This document shows, in pieces, positions 46,826 through 57,084 of a stretch of DNA of 64,000 nucleotides. The position numbers and the translations under genes are program-made. The notes beneath the pieces were generated by a model that did not search any database, had not been told where the DNA came from, and saw nothing but the letters and a program-made list of their open reading frames with translations. The DNA is taken from contig MU400509.1 in NCBI GenBank assembly GCA_022578965.1, positions 1-64,000 on the forward strand, read 5' to 3'. Position 1 is the stretch's first letter. The number at the start of each line of letters is the position of its first letter. Source of the stretch: Xylaria sp. FL1777 (Eukaryota; Ascomycota; Sordariomycetes; Xylariales; Xylariaceae).

Positions 46826-49800
46826 ATACTGCTGTCTATTGGCAACTCCATTCTTTTGCCACATCTCTTTTCCACTTGGCGTTTCCTGCATAATGTCTAT
46901 TAAATTCATTGACTTCGTGCATGACTTGAATTGCATGGCGAAGCAAGCATATCACGAACTGGCGTCTGCGCTCTGATACCATTGTTTTCATCGGCATCAC
47001 GGATTTCTTTTGTCAATCGTTGCTTTCGGGTAAAATGTCATGAATGCAACTTGAAAACACCCACATTTTGGTCGTGCCTTCAGCGGCATGCGTCGGGCCG
47101 ATAGGAGTCTCTTGTAACAGAGATACTATGCGGTCACAATTCGAAGTTCCTGGAACCCATGACCCTATGGGGAATAGCAATACCACAGCTATTCCTTCCT
47201 TTTCTTTCAAAGCAACCCATTACGCATTCCTTGGGTTGTTTATCGTTTCTTTTTTTCTCGCAAGAACTGCGTCTATCCCTTGGGTCACGGGATATAGACG
47301 AGATGGCCTCTTGTGGATTGACATCGCTTCATCATCGACCGAGTTACATTTGGGCCGAAAGGTGGATATACTAGGGCTGTCACGGTTGGAGAATCCCATC
47401 ACGTAACCGGAGCTGAGAGGTGTAGCTGATAATGGGAATGGGAAGCTAAGACGTCCCGCTCTTTTTGTTGTGTGATACGGGAATGTGGCCATCAGATGTG
47501 ACTCTGGTTGGGATATTGGGATGCCCGGTTAGGCAGACTCAGGGAACCGATTCATTTCAGGGCAGCACATACATGGAGATGAGCTAGGGGAACGTAGCGC
47601 ATGTATGAGAAGTCATGGTTGCTACTACACGTCCTGAAGCTCTAAACAATGTATCTCTAGCGAAAAAAATATTAAATGAAGATTAAAACACACAGTCCAA
47701 TGAGCTCGACATGGTATTGTAGACCTTTATAGGCATACACACCAGTCGAGACACGCACTTCAACGACAGCTCATTGTCCCTTGTAGAATTAACTTAGGTT
47801 AGTGGCTCTTTTAAGTTTGAACTAGAATCTACTCCCGAGGGCTTGGAACCTCCCTAAGATATCTGCGTACCTATTTAAGGCTTGGTGGGACCTACTGCTC
47901 ATATCTTAATTAATAACGGAGCTACATATTAGGTAGTGAACCTTAGTTTGGTTCTTATAAACTATCTTAGTATAAATCACCCACTTCTTATCAAGGACAA
48001 AGGGACGTATAATATGTCCAGGGAAGTTGTTACTTAGAATATTATCTCAGTAATTTTATCTACTATCATATTAGTGCCGTAAGAAACATATATGTAAATA
48101 TATAAATTCATATGCAAAAGGTGTGCGTGTCTGTATATGTCTCCTTTTCTATCCCCCTGCCCCATTCTGCCTTAGAGCTACTGTTTAAGGGATACACAAT
48201 AAGCGTATGTCGTGATATACCGAAGTAGTATCTCCACAGTCATTGAAGCAAGGAGTGTGTAGTTTTTGTTTTCTAGCATAAAGGAACTACATGCAAGGGC
48301 AAAAAAGGAACCCGTTAAAGAATTGTTAGTTGTTCACTTTACCCCTATTAAACTATATGGAATTTGACTTCTGGCAATACTATGCCCTATGTAACCTTCT
48401 CTTGGGTTATCTTAGTTGGGGGATATTTAGGGAACTGGCCTTGTTTACGGAGTATACAGCTTGATTACGGTACCAAATGCTACCAGCTGTGTAATACCTA
48501 GCTGCTTCGTCCTCTTCAACTCACGGAGCTTAAACTTTAAAGATAATATTCCCCGATTCCCTCTATCAACCCCCACAAAAATGCAGACCTTCAAAATCGG
48601 CTGAGAAAACCTGGCTGCTAATGGTCTTCATGCTGACGTACTGTCATCTCACCTGGGATGCTACTCAGCGCAATCGGCCTTCATGAGTAACTAGACTGTC
48701 AGTTCATTGTCAGCGAAGTTAGAATGACGTGCTCAGAACCCTTAGAAAATTTCCGTTAACCAAAGTTTACAACATCACCAACCGTTGAATCTCATAAAGC
48801 TGTCTATACACCCAACAGCTGGGTGTCGATCTGGTTCAATGGAATAGTTAGACTTACTTTCTGGGGATATTGATATACCTGACAAATATAGTTATATCTA
48901 TGAGATTTCAAATATGAATTTTAAGATAAGTCTCGAGATGCTAGGATAGAGAAATCATATCGTTTTTGCTTGCTGCCCACAGTTGCTCGACTAGGCAATA
49001 CGACATCATCACGGGCTAATAACACGCTCAACAACGGGGTTAGTACATGAGTATATATTGACATTGTCTTAAGGTGCCGTTAGCCTAGCTGCACCTGTTC
49101 TAAGCACGAAAACTATTCAGCCTCCTAGATATATTGACAACTAGGGCAAGATTCCTTAACCACCCTGGGGTCCATGGCCTCGCGAAGCGTTGGAATGCAT
49201 CTACATTGAGATGAAGGAGTGGTGAAGGGATCACTTCACCATACCCGAACAAAAGTTATGAAAACTAAATACCCGCCCATGTAATCTTACTAAGCTAAGA
49301 GGGTAATCTAGAAAGGTAGAGTGCCCAAGGCCCATGAATTCGTTGAGATGCTATATTCGACCTATCTTGAACATGATGTATAACTAGTAAGGAGAAGCAG
49401 ACTTGTTGCCAACGCAATACAACATGGACAAGCTTGCGTTATAAATCATATAGCCACAATCGACTGGTTCCAGCAAGGCTGGCTAGGTATCAAGTACCTA
49501 CTGCGTAGGTATTTCTGAAGTGAATAAGCAGAGCGGCGTAGTAGTAGGTATGCAACTTTTTATAATAAGCTTTTAATAAGCTGTAGAGGTGTATTAACGA
49601 CAAGGACACACACACACAGCTATCAAAATGGATTCAACAAGCCAATCAATATAAAGAATTAAAACGTAAATGCATTGCTGTTGTTATAAGTTAGCCAATG
49701 ACGATTTTAATAGACATGAAAGAAGCAAAGCTTTCAATGCTTCAATTTAATAGGTTGGAACCTGCATAGTCACCTTTCCCCAACCGTCCCACCTTACCAG

Positions 49801-50444
49801 GTAGGTACCTGTTAACGGTGAGCCCGTCACACTGGTACAGTAACGCAGCAGTTGTTATCCACTATATCTGGGGCGCGCAGAGGTAACATTATACCGAGGG
49901 CTTCAACAACCCAACATACCTACTGCGTAAGGCCTTACAGGTACTATTCAGGTACCTAACGGTTGCTGCTTTGTCTCCATCCCTGAGGCACCTGTGTCAT
50001 TGGCTTAGGTACCTTAAGTACTGCACGAATAGGACCTGTGCAGACCTAGACCCAATTGTCATACTGCGTATGTTGTTTCAAGTTATTGTACTGCTTTCCC
50101 CTGATTCACACCTTACATGCAGGCGCAGGCGCGTACTTCTTTGATCCCTTTTGTGTTTCTTCTACTCAACTGACTGCCTTTTTATTTTCTCTCCTTTACA
50201 GCTCGCGTCTCTCCTAGAAGCTGCAAATCCAGGTAGCACTGTCAATTCCGCCCGCCACCACCTACATATCTATCTAGGTACCGTACAACGTTGGACAGCA
50301 ACGGCTTATCGTTCCCTTCTTAGACAGAGAGGCTTGGCAACATTGAACCCCGCCTATCATCATCCCGTCCCTCCTCCAGCAGCTGCATCGTATGCGCCAG
50401 GGAAGCTAAATTCGACTGACATTTTTGCACATTCGACATTCATC
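46826..50444. other. 3.6-kb intergenic region with a possible decayed coding remnant
   Basis: No intact gene. On the minus strand at about 47690-48070 one frame reads like protein (FPGHIIRPFVLDKKWV..., later RYADILGRFQALGSR) but is interrupted by four stops, so it may be an old gene or element remnant. TACTGCGTA copies lie at 49499, 49921 and 50062. 48100-49500 is AT-rich with no recognised structure. The last ~300 bp should contain the eIF4E promoter. Confidence 0.5.
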
Positions 50445-51359
50445 ATGGCTACACGACCTAGCTTGTTTACACGAGGTCTTTCCTCCCTCTCTCAGAGCAC
50501 TGACGCCAACTCCCCCAGCGTCAGCTCACCTGCAGAGCAGCGAGACGATGCGAAGCGGAACTTTCTCAAGACAATGAGGGCACTGCCCACCCAGCATTAC
50601 TGGAATGTCTGGTTTGACAGGTAAATGATACTCTCGGGTCAACTCATGATGGGGGACACATGGAAAGGGCAGTTTTCTGATTCCTTCATTCCGCCAGGCC
50701 GTCTAAAGACCAGAAGCCCGATGACGGCAACTACCAGTCCTCCTTAGAGCAACTGGGCACCCAGATCGAGTCGGTCCAGGATTTCTGGCGGTATAACAAC
50801 AATACTCCGGTTGATCAGATCAAGATGCGTGAATCTTTATATTTGTTCAAGAGCGGCTTCAAGCCCATTTGGGAGGATCGCCGAAACATTCAGGGAGGCA
50901 GCTGGACTTTTCGAATACCCAAGAGTGCCGGCCCAGATTTCTGGACACGGATCCAGCTGATGGCAATTGGCGAAACGCTGCAGGAGGCGTTGGAGGATGG
51001 TAAACCTATTGGCCCTTTCAGATATTCTCAAAGTACTAGCGCTAACACGAGGCACAGGTGATCAGATCTGTGGCGTAGGGCTGTCAGTGCGATTCAATTC
51101 ACACCTTATCTCAATCTGGCACCGTGATGCCTCGAAACAGGCTTCGATCGACGGTATACTCCAGGCTGTACTCAACGAGCTGCCCGCCGAGTTGCGGCCA
51201 AAACCTGACAACTACTTCTACAAGAAGCACTCTGATCATGCGGGTTTCAAAGCACCTCCAGAGCTCCAAGCAGTCCTGGACTCACAGAAGAGAGCGAAGG
51301 AGGCTGCAGATGCTAAGAACGCGAATGTAACTGTCACCCCAGCCGAATCAGCCGAATGA
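50445..51359 (+). CDS. eIF4E-family cap-binding protein, class II (4EHP/eIF4E2-like), 259 aa
   Basis: Three exons: 50445-50620, 50698-50999, 51058-51359 (780 nt, GT-AG joints DR|PSKDQK and EDG|DQICGV). Diagnostic segments are HYWNVWFD, VQDFWRYNN, YLFKSGFKPIWEDRRN-x-GGSWTFRIPK, and CGVGLSVRF...ISIWHRDAS-x-Q. The cap-stacking Trp of canonical eIF4E (KTWQANL) is replaced by Tyr (GNYQSSLEQLG), the mark of class II proteins such as human 4EHP, which bind caps but often repress or specialise translation. An N-terminal Ser/Thr-rich stretch and an Ala/Lys tail flank the fold. It is probably a second, non-canonical eIF4E of this fungus; the housekeeping isoform is not in the window. Confidence 0.93.
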
Positions 51360-52307
51360 TTCTTTTCAATCTGTGGGATGCATCTTCGTGAGAGCCCAAT
51401 TGTGCGAATTGTGAGGCATATTTGCAGCTCGCCGTTTTGGTAATCGTACAAGGGACAGTCCCCGGGTACGCAGCCTTGGATTTTCAGTTGATTATAGAAG
51501 AGCAGGCGTGCATTTACCCAGGCGTTAGCAAATGGCGGCTTACGAAGCAATTCACGAAATATTACTGGCAATATGGACAAAATTCTATAGTCATTGGACC
51601 ATGGGCGGTAGTGATACGAGAATAATGACTTCTAGTAAACTCTAGCATTCGCTAGGCCATCTCCGTTAGACAGTCTAAACCAAGGCGACGAATTACATAT
51701 TAAATCCTACTACCCAGAGAGTCGACCGTGATCTTACAGTTTCGGTATGTGATAAATACCAACGCAAAACCCTCCTATTGTTTCGTGGTTGTAAGAGTGT
51801 AGAGTTCTTTCCTATATTGTAGCCAGGCTTATAGGACAAAGAGTATTGGTGAATGGCTTGCTGGGCCCTGTCTCAAAATAGAGTCTGTTGCCCTAGATGC
51901 CCAACCTGACGTTTATGACCGTTCGTTCTGCAGCCTCCTGCTCTTGCCTCGAAGCCACAGCTTCTCGTGTACCGTCTGATGAAGTATGGTCTTCCTGGGT
52001 GCAGCTATGTCCGAGCTTTCCAGAGTGATGCATATATTCAACTTATGCTCCGTACTTAGCCGTCTGGGCTAGACTGTTGTCTTTAACAACATACCTTCGC
52101 CATTAAGGGGCGGCTGCATGTTTTACGCTTGATCCCCGTTCCAAATCCGTCTTGGCTCGGTCCTCAGCAGGGCATGAATAAAGACCTTGCTTTAGTATCC
52201 CTCTCCCATAGCCTTCATGGATGGCCGGAAGAATAAAACCTAACAAGATTTTGTTTTTGTTTGGGGGCGGAGGAAAGGGGGGGGGGGGCTAAAAAGCACG
52301 AGCGCGA
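51360..52307. other. intergenic between convergent genes
   Basis: 3' flanks of the eIF4E gene and the EF-hand gene. Nothing recognisable apart from a G-rich run at about 52275-52288, just past the EF-hand stop codon. Confidence 0.55.
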
Positions 52308-53303
52308 TCACTTCCAGGCCCCAGCCCTGCGCATGACCTCCTCAAACTCAGACTTGGAGACCCCCCGACCGACGCCCGCGCCACCGTTCGCCTCGAGGAT
52401 CATGTCGCGCAGCAGGGCCTCGTCGACGTCCTGCTTGAGCGTCATGGCGATGCGTTTCAGATGCGCGAGCGTGAGCACGTCCGTCTCCCCTCCTCCTCCT
52501 CCTCCTCCTCCTCCTCCTCCTAGAAAACCACCTCCTGCCCCACTGCTACTGCCACTGCTGCTGCTGTTAATGCCGGCACCCGTGAACAGCCGGAACGCCT
52601 CGTCGACCTCGGCCGAGTCCGGCCCGTCGCCCTCGGACCGCGCGTGCAGCTTGAGCGCGCAGATGGCCAGGAACGGCTCGTATGTCGCGTGGCCGTCGTC
52701 GTCGGGGTCCATGATCGACAGGAATTCCTTCAGCTCGGGCTTCGAGGGGGGTAGACCGAGCGCACTGTGGTTAGGGAGGGGTGATTGTGAGTTTTTTTTT
52801 TTTGGTCCTGAGATTGGAAAGGGGGGGCCGGGGGTGAGATAACGAGACTTGGGATATATATATGTATATGTATTCCCGTTATTACAGATAGATGGTATGA
52901 ATTAAGATAAGCGTGGCGAGAGAGAGAAGGGGGAGGGGGGGATTAATGAGGTAGAGAGAGGCTGCTTGCTGGTAATAAAATCGTATAGAGGGAGGAGAGA
53001 AGTAGAGGTAGAAAAGAAAGAAAATGAAAATGACATACACCATGGCACGCCTCACGTCCTTGGTGGGTATGACGCCCTCCTTCTCGCCGTCCATGGGCTC
53101 AGCGAACAGCGCGAAGGCCTCCTTGATCTCGCGCTCCTCGCGCGCCGAGATGTTGTGTTCTTTGGCCAGCTTCGACTGCCGCTCTTTGGGGAGGGCGTCT
53201 CTAGCTGCTGCTGCTTTCCGCTTTGGTGGCTATGTTGGACGTGGTGTGTTAGCTTTGCTGTTTGCAATTTTCATATATATCTGGTTGTTGAGGAGCTTGC
53301 CAT
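52308..53303 (-). CDS. EF-hand (calmodulin/centrin-like) protein, 216 aa
   Basis: Three exons: 53303-53301 (only the ATG), 53229-53039, 52764-52308; 651 nt in total. Intron 1 is ATG|GCAAGC...GCTAACA...CATAG (71 nt, GC donor) and intron 2 is GT|GTATGT...CACAG (274 nt). Splicing gives M|PPKRKAAAARDALPKERQ, then EREIKEAFALFAEP, VRRAMV|ALGLPPSKPELKEFLSI and MDPDDDGHATYEPFLAICALKLHA, an EF-hand-pair pattern. The EF loops are degenerate: loop 1 (EPMDGEKEGVIP) is non-canonical, and loop 2 DPDDDGHATYEP has Pro instead of Glu at position 12. A poly-Gly run encoded by (GGA)n interrupts the C-terminal half before a second EF pair (HLKRIAMTLKQ...SEFEEVMRRAG). Calcium binding is doubtful; the partner is unknown. 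Confidence 0.88.
52489..52520. repeat. (CCT)n trinucleotide repeat encoding poly-Gly in the EF-hand gene
   Basis: About ten CCT triplets on the plus strand, translated on the minus strand as a glycine run. The length is likely to vary between strains, since in-frame slippage would be tolerated. Confidence 0.9.
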
Positions 53304-54091
53304 TGTGTTCTTCGGTCTACTGTGATATATAATAGTCCTTTACGGTGATGTGTTTTGAATTGTGAGAGATGATGGGTTACGCATGTGAATGAGATGAGTC
53401 GTGCCCGGTGAGTGTAGGTAGGTGAGGTGGTAAATTGTGGGGCTATGTCTTGCTGACGCAACCTGATTAATATATGCGCTGCTTTCAGTTGGACTTATTA
53501 AGAGCCCGTGGACGCGTCGACTTCAATTATCTCAGTAGTCTTGCAACTGCATGCCTAGGTATTGGCTTTTATATATGCTTAAACTTAACACTCTCCTGAA
53601 GGAAGATGCATAACACGATTATAATACCACAACCATCCAAAGCTGCTTCTAGCTCTTGGTTCAACCACGAGAGCCTACTTTTCCCGTGGATAGACGATAC
53701 CAGCTCAAAAAGCTAAGCTATCACAGACCAGGGTTTCGGCCCTCCCAGCTTCTAAATTAGAGGCCGTCATAGCCATGAATACATTTGATGCGGAATGAAG
53801 CTTTTGTATATTTGTTGTGGGTATGCTGTACGAAGGCTCGAGTAAAATGTACCTATATTATGTTAATATTGCATCGTAGGATCAGCAATGTGACCACTTA
53901 CAATCAATATATCATTTCGACTTTAATGTGCCGGTTACATGATATATTGTCTGGATAAGTGATCTGAGCCTGTCGAATTCAGTCTCAATTCCCAAAATGA
54001 GCGGCTGAATGTGAGTGAACTGCCTAACCCGGGACTGAGTTGACGGTTGATGAAACGGGTTTTAACTTCCATTTTATCATTCTGCGAATGA
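53304..54091. other. intergenic
   Basis: Promoter and 5' UTR of the EF-hand gene plus the 3' flank of the Zn2Cys6 gene. No further gene is seen. Confidence 0.55.
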
Positions 54092-55637
54092 TCATCGCCG
54101 TATTTCCCGATGCTTGAATTTCGCAAAGAGTCCATCTAGCTTACAGCCCCACTCAACGGGGAGGTTCTTATGGATGCATCGTATTTGCCATTCTCCCGCT
54201 CGTCCAATAATCCAGACATTATCAAAATCGAGCCATAGGGACATGAAGTGGGCCAAAATGACCAATGCTCGGGGGCGCCTCTGTTCAATGAATTTGCTGA
54301 ATTCAATAGGTACCCAGACTGCAAAGCCACCAAGTCTTCGGGCGATGGATACTTGCGGCTCTTTTCGATCTATCGCCCTCAGTACACTGCACGTATATGA
54401 TAACGCCTGCTCGTACACGGACCGTACTCCTTCATCATTTAATTCCTGATCTGTCTGTGCTTCAATCGAACTCGGGTGAGAGGGGTGGTCGAGCAGCCAT
54501 GCCAGTTGAGAATAATTGCCTAATATCAACTCGTCGCGATCGCGCATGATCGGCGGGCTGTTCACAAACTTGGAGATGAGGGTGTCATGTTCAGCTTTAA
54601 GGGCGTCTCTTGCCTTCCGGAAGACCGTTCCTGCACCGTGCCCCATATAAAGCCACTGCAAAGGTGGCTCCCAAGGATCTAAGGACAAGGTCTGGACTAA
54701 GGCTAAGGAGTGTGCTACAATCCTAAGGGCTGTGAAAGAGATGTAATCTAGGAGTTTGGGACTTGCGTGTGGGATCTCATCCACGTCACGCCTCTGCTCC
54801 TTGCTGCACATGAGCTGATATGTTTGCTGTAGCTTAATAAGCTCGTCGCGTTCCTGCTTATCTGTGCTCGTCGTCCACATGTGCAGCGCTGAATGGGCCA
54901 GTTCGATATAAAGGAGACTGCAACGTCCTTGCTTCTGCGCATAGGAAATGGCCATTTGAGGCACATCTTCAGACCACATCTGTTGCACATCGGCGGTTGA
55001 GGGTTCACTGAACGGATTCTTCATCCGAGTTTGACTGTTGTGTAGCAGCCGCAGCTCCCACAGTCTCCGCCACGGGCCATCAGGCAGGTCTATTTCGGAT
55101 TCGGCATCATCAAACTGGGGAGTTTGGTGAGATGAACTGGGGGAAGGGTAGAACTTAGAGCTGTGTGGTGACTGAACTACAGCTGATACAGCTGAATCAC
55201 TGGAATAAGCATTCAGAGGCGTACGCCCACGCCCTTGATAAGCTATTTCTGGCGTTGAGCCGGCAGAGGTGGTGCTGGCGACAGAGTAGACTGGCGGCTT
55301 GGTCTCTGTCTGAGCAAGGGAGCTGGCCTTTGCATTTGCTAAGGCGGGCGGCTGCGTCTGGTAAACGCATTCGACCAGATGCCTGGAACAACCGCTACAG
55401 CTGGGATGCAGTTCGTCACACTAGCAGGAATTGATGTTAGCCACGATATATCTCTCCGCGATTCCACACCATGTTACACAGATCAGAGGTATCACAAAAT
55501 CGACAAATGTTAAGAGACCGATAATACCGCCTTACCTTAACTCTACGCTGTTTGCATCGTTGACACCCGGTCCTCGATTTTTTGTGATACAGACGCGGAC
55601 CACGCGGCCGGTGTTCCAGGGAGTTTGAGTCTTCCAT
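54092..55637 (-). CDS. Zn(II)2Cys6 transcription factor (UPC2/sterol-uptake-control-like), 476 aa
   Basis: Two exons: 55637-55536 and 55420-54092 (GTAAGG...CTGCTAG intron of 115 nt, phase 0). The binuclear cluster is complete and is split by the intron exactly before its third Cys: GCQRCKQRRVK|CDELHPSCSGCSRHLVEC, i.e. C-x2-C-x6-C-x6-C-x2-C-x6-C at about residues 20-54. The start at 55637 (MEDSNS) was chosen since the frame upstream begins with GTG. A Ser/Thr/Pro/Gln linker follows, then LWELRLLHNS and a helical middle region typical of fungal Zn cluster regulators of the UPC2-like group. This is a nuclear DNA-binding regulator; targets cannot be inferred and no adjacent metabolic cluster is evident. 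Confidence 0.92.
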
Positions 55638-57084
55638 GCTCGGTATTAGTCGCACGAAGCCCGTGGGATCCGGCGTGTGTTATTCTGGTCACAACCGTCA
55701 CCTCCCCAGGACTGGATCAGGGCTGGATCTTACAAACAATACCCCGGCGGAGGAGCGAGATGCTTGCAAGTGAAAAAAGAAAGAAGGCTCGAGAACCGTG
55801 GTGTTGATCAAAGTCGCGATAGGCACGTCAATGTCGCTCACTGATTGATCCAGCCATGCTATCCTATAACAATCGTCCCGACGCGCTGTCTACAAGCAAA
55901 CGTCTCATTTCATTTGATACTGACTGACTGACGATGCGCCGGCTTCGCCACACTACTTTCCCCTTGTCACCTGCCTTTGTCAACTAGGCTATGTCGTGCA
56001 GCCCCCACGTGCTGTGGCTGGTGGACAACCCTCATGGCGTTAGACTGGACGCCACGACAATGACGAGCTGTGGCTTGCATTTCGATAGTATACCTGGAAT
56101 TGGGGTGGTTCTTAAGTAGTCTGGCAAGAGCGAGGAGCAAGAAGATGCCTAGGTAGTTTATATGTGGACTATCAAGGCTTGTGATGTTTTCTATATACAC
56201 CGCACGAGCCTATACTAAGGATTGCCGTTAGTAGCACTTGCATGATAAGAGAGACAGACTAGGTTAGGTATAAGTAGAGGTAAATCTAAATCTGTCCTGG
56301 TCAACACTGCAAGTAAGAAGCGATCCCGAAAGCGACTGCGACGTACATGCTCCTTCTTCTACTATAACACCAATGAGGTTATGCTCTCGCGAATGAACAG
56401 CAATGGCCTGATTCTTAAATGATTGGATATTTTGGACTTCCCCTTTGCGTAGTTATTCTTTCTTGGTATGATTTCTATATTTAGCGGGGAGCTCAGCTTG
56501 AGCATTCTACCATTATTATGTGAACCTCGTCGCATAGCATAATCCCATATTCGCTCTGCTATAAGATACGAAATGTCAAGCTTTATAGTAAGTAAATTCA
56601 ATGGAGGAAAGACGAATAAAGACAAGATAGGGATGCCGAGAAGATAGAACGAGTATCTGGAAGAGGCATGGCTGCCATAGTACTTACCGCCTTAGTCCTA
56701 CCTAGGTCCCGGGTAGGTACCTATTATAGTGGGCCTGACGGACTCGGTAGAAGGTAGTGTATGCGTAGGCCACCAGTGACTTGCTTGAAACAGCCCCACG
56801 ACAATTAAGCCCCTTGAAGATCACGAAGCGTCGTTACCAACAACCTCGACCTGAAGCCTATTGACAATTGACCACGAAGTACGAAATCGACGTCGCAAGA
56901 GCCAGTAGCGCCGCAAAACGCAGCTGGTCTGACGCCCACGAAGGAATCGAGACCTAGTTACCAGCTCCCTTCGTGCGACACGATGTATGCCGTCGAATTT
57001 GATGGCTAACGACTCATCTCTCATCCTTCTCGACTCCGCCGCTCGCTCTTTGTTCCGAAAGCCCGCTGGGGCTATGTAATCGCC
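55638..57084. promoter_or_regulatory. divergent intergenic region (Zn2Cys6 minus / MID1 plus)
   Basis: 1.4 kb between divergent start codons. Palindromic TACCTAGGT words lie near 56150 and 56700. No gene is seen; the minus-strand ORF at 56821-57090 overlaps the MID1 leader and lacks features. Confidence 0.5.
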
